A DNA stretch of 64,000 bases, taken from assembly GCA_034509735.1 (NCBI GenBank), contig JACGWO010000007.1, positions 24,394,046-24,458,045 of the forward strand. Direction: 5' to 3'. The notes below the pieces were generated by a model. The model was not told the DNA's origin, searched no databases, and saw nothing but the letters and a program-made list of their open reading frames with translations. Positions within the stretch are counted from its first letter, which is position 1; each line of letters opens with the position of its first letter. Origin of the DNA: Sesamum alatum. Taxonomy: Eukaryota > Streptophyta > Magnoliopsida > Lamiales > Pedaliaceae. The position numbers and the translations under genes were made by a program. Positions 57,901 through 64,000 of the stretch are shown here, one piece after another.

Positions 57901-59624
57901 TATCCGACATACGATAAGGAGCTTTATGCTTTGGTGAGAGCATTAGAGACATGGCAGCACTATGAGTTTGTGATTCATATGGATCACGAGTCTCTTAAGT
58001 ATCTCAAAGGCCAAGGTAAGTTGAGCAAGAGGCATATGAAATGGGTGGAATTCATTGAATCATTTCCTTATGTGATCAAATACAAGAAAGGAAAGGAAAA
58101 CATTGTGGCTGATGCATTATCCCGAAGGTATGCTTTAATCACTACTTTGATCTCTAAACTTCTTGGTTTTGAGTCAATAAAAGAAATGTATGCCAATGAT
58201 TCTATTTTGGGTGTATTTATTTAGCTTGTGAACATGCTGCGTTTGGAAAGTTCCATAAACATGAGGGATACTTGTTTCGTGAAAATAAACTTTGCATCCC
58301 TAAAATGTTCTATCTGTGAGTTGCTTGTTAGAGAGGCACACGGGGGAGGTTTAATGGGACACTTTGGTGTACATAAAACCATGGAAGTATTACGTGATCA
58401 TTTCTTTTGGCCTGGTATGCATGTTGATGTTGAGAAAATATGTGATCGGTGCATAACTTGTAAATGTGCCAAATCAAAATCAAAACCTCATGGATTGTAT
58501 CAACCTTTACCTATTCCTAGTGAACCGTGGGTGTTCACTAGGGTGGACATCTCTATGGATTTTGTTTTGGTTTTACCTTGGACAAAAAAAGGAAGAGATT
58601 CTGTGTTTGTGGTTGTTGATAGATTTTCTAAAATGGCTCATTTCATTCCATATCAAAAAAGTGATGATGCTATTTATATTGCTGATTTGTTCTTTCGAGA
58701 AATTGTGAGATTGCATGGAGTTCCAAGAACAATTGTCAGTGACCAAGATGTAAAATTTTTGAGTCATTTTTGGCGTGTGTTGTGGAGTAAATTGGGAACT
58801 AAACTTCTATTTTCTACTACTTGTCATCCACAAACTGATGGACAAACTAAAGTAGTGAATAGGACATTATCTCAATTGCTTAGAGCTTTGATTCAAAAGA
58901 ACTTGAAGAATTGGGAAGATTTTTTGCCATTTGCTGAATTTGCATATAATAGGAGTGTTCATTCTGCTACTAAATTTACTCCGTTTGAAATTGTTTATGG
59001 CTTCAAACCATTGAATCCACTTGATCTTGTGCCTATTCCTGTTGATGAGCTAACGAATCTTGATGGAAAAGCCAAGGCAGAATTGATAAAGAGGTTGCAT
59101 GAAAAGGTAAAGCTCAATATTGAGAAGCAAACTGAACATTATGCAAAACAAGCCAACAAAGGGCGCAAGCAAGTCATTTTTGAGCCTGGTGATTGGGTTT
59201 GGTTGCACTTGAGAAAAGAGAGATTTCCCGCAAAGCGAAGGTCAAAATTGCAAGCGAGGGGGGATGGTCCATTCAAGTGATTGCGAGGATCAACGATAAT
59301 GCCTACAAACTAGACCTTCCCGGTGAGTACAATGTGAGCGCTTCTTTTAATGTGACTGATCTTTCTCCTTTTGATGCAGAATCAGATTCGAGCTTGAATC
59401 CTTCTGAAGAAGAAAGGAATGATGGGGACCATCCGAAGCTTACAACTCAAAGCAAGGAAGATCCTTTGAGAATTAATGGGGGTCCGATTACGAGGGCAAG
59501 AGCTAAGAGAATAAACAAAGCTTTGATGATTCTTATTGATGAAATCAACGGACCAATGCATGAGAGTTCAATAGAAGGTCCAATGATGAATATTCTTCAA
59601 GTAGATGGGCTAGAATGCATCTAA
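54946..59624 (+). pseudogene. gag-pol of unit D, nearly intact
   Basis: From ATG 54946 one frame runs 831 codons through gag, protease (LIIDGGSCANVAS), linker and most of RT (YFDDILIYS, about 57370). It stops at TGA 57436-57438, where units C and E have TTA; the same frame then continues from 57439 to 58224 with the end of RT and RNase H ([14 protein letters not shown]). A one-base loss near 58203 and a one-base gain near 58303 put ~100 bases out of frame. The integrase then reads on ([40 protein letters not shown]) to 59280, where loss of one T shifts the tail. That tail reads on to 59624, inside LTR3. The zinc knuckle reads CFHFQGYGHIASKC, so its second Cys is Phe. A 12-bp in-frame insertion adds VFTR before VDISMDF. 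Confidence 0.9.
59405..59419 (+). other. polypurine tract of unit D
   Basis: GAAGAAGAAAGGAA directly before LTR3; it is also in the pol reading frame (SEEERN). Confidence 0.8.
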
Positions 59625-60195
59625 ATAGTTGGGCTCAAGGTTTGAAGACTTCATTTAAAGAAAAAGGAGGCCATAAATTCGTCCAACCCACCAAGCCCAA
59701 AAAGAGAGTCCATTATTTTTGTCTAAATTAGTTTATTTTCAGCATTAGAAGGCCAAGAGACATCATAGTAGTCAAAGGGTCATTCTTGTTTTTCTAAGTC
59801 TTGTTAATGTGGTCAAAAGTGTCACTTTAATGCTCCTAAAGTCCCAAGGTTAGAATTATCTCTTGAGACCCTTGGGCATCCATTTGAAGCCTATAAAAGG
59901 CCATGGTTATCATTTGTAAAACTCAGACTTTGAATGAATATAAACTTTCTTCTTGTGAGGTTGAATTCTCTTTGTAGAGTTTCAATTGTTTAGAACTTAT
60001 CAAGATACTTGAGCAATATCTTGTGGTGTTCACCATACCAAGGTTCTTGGCTGCCCATATAGCCAACGGGTCAAGGTCTTTCAAGCTCCAGGTATGATCA
60101 AGCTAGATCATCGATCTGGGATATCCGCTGCCTATTTCTATACGTTTGGTTCTTGGATCCTTATATCCAATGGGTCTCACGTCCTATCCGTATCA
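59420..60195 (+). repeat. LTR3 of the CRM-like array (776 bp)
   Basis: TGATGGGGACC to CCGTATCA with TATAAAAGG at 59892-59900. It encodes the D pol tail GGPITRARAKRINKALMILI and a stop at 59622-59624. Shared between D and E. Confidence 0.92.
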
Positions 60196-60198
60196 TTT

Positions 60199-60210
60199 TG
60201 GTATCAAAGC
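60199..60210 (+). other. primer binding site of unit E (mutated)
   Basis: TGGTATCAAAGC, one G-to-A change from units C and D. The leader up to 60625 again holds A runs and an AT run near 60364-60386. Confidence 0.8.
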
Positions 60211-60625
60211 AATCTGGTATTGATCTAATTTTGTTATCTTCTTGCATATTTAGTTTAAAAAAAAAAGAAAACAAAAGCTCCAAAAAAAAAAACAAAATCA
60301 TTCAAGAAAAAGAGAAGGCCAAAACAACAAAAGTGAAAAAAGTGGCCATTTGAAAAAAAAACGAATATATATATATATATATATATTGAAGTATTCATTC
60401 ATCTCTTGTTATTTTTAAATCCCGTCAACAAAAATCAACCATCATCTAGTTGTTCAAAATTTTCTTGTTCGGTTCTATTCTAATTGAGCCTGCGAAGAGA
60501 ATTTGAGTGGTAAAAGGCAAGAGTGTGTGAGTTTATTAGAGGGGAGGTAAAAGCCTATGAGTGAAACACGAGTGTTGTGAGAAATTATTTTGAGTGATAA
60601 ACGAGTGAATTGTGAGGGTTGTACA

Positions 60626-62152
60626 ATGGAAGGGACTTCTACCAATAAGGGAAACGAGTTCACCGTTGAAGCTATGCAATGACAATTTGCAAGATTCGGA
60701 GCAATTCTTGAAGGCATAACCTATCGTTTGGAGAGGTTGGAACAACCAACTCCTAGGAGACGCAAAAATCACCAAATCCGTTAATTGGAGTCCGAAGAGG
60801 AAGAAGTGGAGCCTCCACATTGTGGCCATAGGGGAGGAAGAAGACGGCAGGGCAATGAAGTGGACCGAGATTTGGGAAGCATAAAACTGAACATTCCCAT
60901 ATTTCAAGGAAGAAGTGATCCGGAGGCATATTTAGAGTGGGAAAAAAGGACGGATCTTATCTTTGAGTGTCATAACTACTTCGAGGAGAAGAAGGTGAAA
61001 CTTGCTGCAATTGAGTTCACCGACTAAGTTATAGTTTGGTGGGATCAATTGATCACAAACCGAAGGAGGTATGGAGAGAGACCTATCTCTGCTTGGGCTG
61101 AAATTAAATCCAGCATGCATAAGAGATTCGTTCCTTCATATTATTTTCGTTATTTGTATCAAAAACTCCAAACTATGACACAAGGTGTGAAATCCGTGGA
61201 TGAATATTACAAAGAGATGGAGATCGCTATGATTAGAGCGAATGTTGAAGAAGACCGAGAGGCCACCATGGCAAGGTTCTTAAATGGGTTGAACCGAGAG
61301 ATAGCCAACATTGTGGAGTTGCAACATTATGTCGAGCTTGAGGACATGGTGCACACAACCATGAAGGTGGAAAGCCAACTGAAGAGGAAGAGATCGAATC
61401 AAAGAAACTTTACATCCAATTTTCAGCCACCAAACAAGGCGAAAGAAGGGGCTTCGAAAACAAGTTTTGGGGTCATTTCCAAAACCCAAAATGAGGCGTC
61501 TAAAGCTAAATCTAATGAGGTAGAAAAAGGAAAACCTATCTCATCTTCATCCCGAAGTCAAGATATTAAATGTTTTCATTGTCAAGGTTATGGCCATATT
61601 GCATCTGAATGCATCAACAAGAGAGTGATGATCTTAAGGGAAAATGGCGACGTAGAATCTGAAAGTGAGCATGAACCTAACAATGAAGAGCAAGTTGAGG
61701 AGACTACACCCGAACATGGAGAGCTTTTGGTGGTAAGAAGAGCTCTAAACATGCAAATTAAGCTGGACGATGCCGAACAACAAAGGGAAAACATCTTTCA
61801 TACAAGATGTTTAGTTCAATGGAAGGTATGCATGTTAATTATTGATGGAGGAAGTTGTGCTAATGTTGCTAGTTGTGAAATGGTGGAGAAATTGAACTTA
61901 GCAACCACGAAACATCCCAACCCATATAAGTTGCAATGGCTTAACGATTGTGGAGAAATTCGGGTGAGTAAACAAGTTTTGGTCCCATTTTTCATTGGTA
62001 ATTACAAGGATGGCGTTCTATGTGACGTAGTGCCAATGCATGCTAGTCACATCCTCTTGGGCAGACCGTGGCAGTTTGATAGGAGGGTGACTTATGATGG
62101 TTTTCTAAACCGTTACACACTCAAGCATCATGATCGAAACATTCAACTTGTT
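60626..62152 (+). pseudogene. gag and protease of unit E (stops)
   Basis: Start ATG 60626 as in C and D. Stops at about 60679 (TGA, expected CGA), 60781 (TAA, expected CAA) and 61024 (TAA, expected TAT) break the N-terminal part. From 61049 an open stretch of 368 codons covers capsid-like text, an intact knuckle CFHCQGYGHIASEC, and protease LIIDGGSCANVAS to LLGRPWQFDRRV. It ends at 62153-62155, where four bases are lost relative to unit D at a CTTG-like repeat. Confidence 0.88.
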
Positions 62153-63895
62153 TGAACCCCCAACAAGTTCAAGAAGATCAATTCAAAATGTCTCAAGCAA
62201 GAAAATTGAGAGAGCCGGAAAAAAAGAAAGGCAAGAATACGGTGAAAAATCTGAAAAGAAAAAAAGAGTGGAGAGAAAAATAAAGAAGAATTTAGTGAGA
62301 TTGAGAAGGAAAAGAAAATGGATGAATGTGAGGGCAAAAAGAAGTCGACTTTCTATGCAAAAGCAAGTGAGATGAAAAGAGCATTACTTGAAAAAAAGAG
62401 TGTGTTGGTGATGGTGTTTAAGGAGGCACTGAACACTAACGAACTAACCCCATCTTTGCCTAGTGCTTTTGTGTCTCTTTTGAAGGAATATGATGACGTC
62501 TTCCCGGAAGAAGAGCCAAGCGGATTGCCACCAATAAGGGGAATTGAGCATCAAATGGACTTCATTCCAGGGGTCGTGCTACCAAACCGACCAGCTTATA
62601 GGGTGAATCCCGAGGAGACAAAGGAAATCTAAAGGCAAGTGGAGGAATTGTTAACAAAAGGGAAGATTCGAGAAAGCATGAGTCCATGTGCCGTACCGGT
62701 GATCGTAGTACCAAAGAAAGATGGATCATGGAGAATGTGTACAGATTGTCGAGCCATCAACAAAATCACGGTAAAGTATCGCTATCCTATTCCTAGGTTA
62801 GATGATATGCTTGATGAATTGTATGGTGCTATAATCTTCACAAAGATTGATTCAAAGAGTGGATATCATCAAATCCGGATTAGAGAAGGGGATGAATGGA
62901 AAACTGCTTTTAAAACAAAATATGGTTTATATGAGTGGTTAGTCATGCCTTTTGGGTTAACTAATGCACCAAGCACTTTCATGAGATTATTGAACCATGT
63001 TTTGCATGCCTTTATTGGGATGTTTGTGGTAGTTTACTTTGATGACATCCTTATATATAGCAAAAGCATAGAAGAACATCTTGAACATGTACAGGTGCTA
63101 GACACTTTAAGAGGAGAATGATTGAATGCTAATCTTAAGAAGTGTTCTTTTTGCATGGATAAAGTTGTTTTTCTTGGATTTGTGGTAAGGGCTAATGGAG
63201 TTGAAATGGAAAAGGATAAAGTAAAGGCTATTCTAGATTGGCCAACTCCTAAGAACATTGCTGAGGTAAGAAGTTTTCATGGTCTTGCAAGCTTCTATAG
63301 GCGGTTTGTAAAGGATTTTAGTACCATTGCTGCTCCATTAAATGAAATCGTTAAGAAAGAAGTTGGTTTTCATTGGGGAGAAAAACAACGACAAGTTTTT
63401 GATCTCTTAAAAGAAAAACTAACTACTGCGCCTATTCTTGCATTGCTTAACTTTGATCAATCATTTGAACTTGAATGTGATGCATCTGGAGTCGGGATAG
63501 GAGCTGTTTTGATGCAGGAGGGACGACCAATTGCATACTTCAGCGAGAAGTTGAAGGGAGCTCAATTGAACTATCCGACATATGATAAGGAGCTTTATGC
63601 TTTGGGGAGAGCATTAGAGACATGGCAGCACTATGAGTTTGTGATTCATATGGATCACGAGTCTCTTAAGTATCTCAAAGGCTAAGGTAAGTTGAGCAAG
63701 AGGCATATGAAATGGGTGGAATTCATTGAATCATTTCCTTATGTGATCAAATACAAGAAAGGAAAGGAAAACATTGTAGCTGATGCATTATCCCGAAGGT
63801 ATGCTTTAATCACTACTTTGAGCTCTAAACTTCTTCGTTTTGAGTCAATAAAAGAAATGTATGCCAATGATTCTATTTTGGGTGTATTTATTTAG
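62153..63895 (+). pseudogene. linker, RT and RNase H of unit E (broken)
   Basis: Lys/Glu linker in shifted frames, then [58 protein letters not shown], and YFDDILIYS (about 63045). Stops at about 62630 (TAA, expected CAA), 63119 and 63683 (TAA, expected CAA) interrupt it. RNase [36 protein letters not shown] and [11 protein letters not shown]. It ends with the same one-base loss near 63875 as unit D, so D and E share that change. Confidence 0.88.
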
Positions 63896-64000
63896 CTTGT
63901 GAACATGCTGCGTTTGGAAAGTTCCATAAACATGAGGGATACTTGTTTCGTGAAAATAAACTTTGCATCCCTAAAATGTTCTATCCGGGAGTTGCTTGTT
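63896..64000 (+). pseudogene. start of unit E integrase, cut by window end
   Basis: The text [15 protein letters not shown] and a Cys-containing frame before LLV match the zone before the zinc finger in unit D. It includes the same extra A in CCCTAAAATG as D. The rest is outside the window. Confidence 0.75.

Larger units (their letters stand above)
46098..64000 (+). mobile_element. tandem CRM-like array: LTR1-C-LTR2-D-LTR3-E
   Basis: Three internal regions of one Ty3/gypsy family lie head to tail, separated by single shared LTRs (46098-46868, 53728-54502, 59420-60195; 771-776 bp). Each LTR is followed by an iMet-type primer site and gag, and each internal region C and D ends in a purine tract. 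Separate insertions would each need two LTRs and target duplications; none are seen between units. Unequal recombination between LTRs, or integration of joined cDNA, would make this. E continues past the window. The family is related to, but distinct from, elements A and B. Confidence 0.9.

Noticed and set aside
1..64000. tRNA, rRNA, plastid or mitochondrial insertions
   Set aside because: No cloverleaf with tRNA promoter boxes, no rRNA text and no organelle gene were recognised; the TGGTATCAGAGC matches are retroelement primer sites.

Overview
The window is plant nuclear heterochromatin. It consists of a tandem satellite array invaded by nested LTR retrotransposons, and I see no ordinary host gene. 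The evidence for a plant is four lineages of plant-type retroelements (Ty3/gypsy elements resembling the CRM chromoviruses, a Tat-lineage Ty3/gypsy element, Ty1/copia elements with ~2.0-2.2 kb LTRs, and an L1-like LINE fragment), together with a plant mobile domain (PMD) gene carried antisense inside the Tat element. A satellite with higher-order structure next to CRM-like elements suggests a centromeric or pericentromeric locus. That is inference, and the species cannot be named.

Layout. 1-4609: 3' part of CRM-like element A (+), ending in an 832-bp LTR. 4610-10767: satellite of ~334-bp monomers, first as a 5-monomer higher-order repeat (~1,670 bp) and then as a 3-monomer one (~1,002 bp). 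10768-29673: an 18.9-kb Tat element (minus strand) inserted in one satellite monomer with target duplication GAGTC. It carries end LTRs, gag, protease, RT, RNase H and integrase, an antisense PMD gene with TATA box and introns, a duplicated aRNH-integrase block with two internal LTR copies, and a nested copia remnant (20691-23993). 29674-31018: the satellite resumes in phase. 31019-31671: satellite in opposite orientation. 31675-32555: scrambled scars (CRM LTR end with primer site, LINE 3' piece, inverted gypsy linker). 32560-35089: gag-protease and leader of CRM-like element B (minus). 35105-44903: a complete-length copia element inserted in B's LTR with target duplication TTGAC. 44909-45726: rest of B's LTR. 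45727-46097: inverted satellite. 46098-64000: three CRM-like units (C, D, E) in tandem that share single LTRs (LTR1-C-LTR2-D-LTR3-E). C contains a copia solo LTR with target duplication AGGTA, and E runs off the window.

How the parts relate. No autonomous element is intact as read. Element D is closest: its gag-pol frame has one nonsense change and a few small indels. Most premature stops are the C-to-T or G-to-A type expected from decay of methylated cytosines. The relative order is legible: satellite first, then the gypsy elements, then copia insertions into three of them. The most unusual items are the two higher-order repeat regimes in one array, the antisense PMD gene with its own promoter and intron signals, the LTR-sharing tandem CRM array, and pol reading frames that end inside the LTR.
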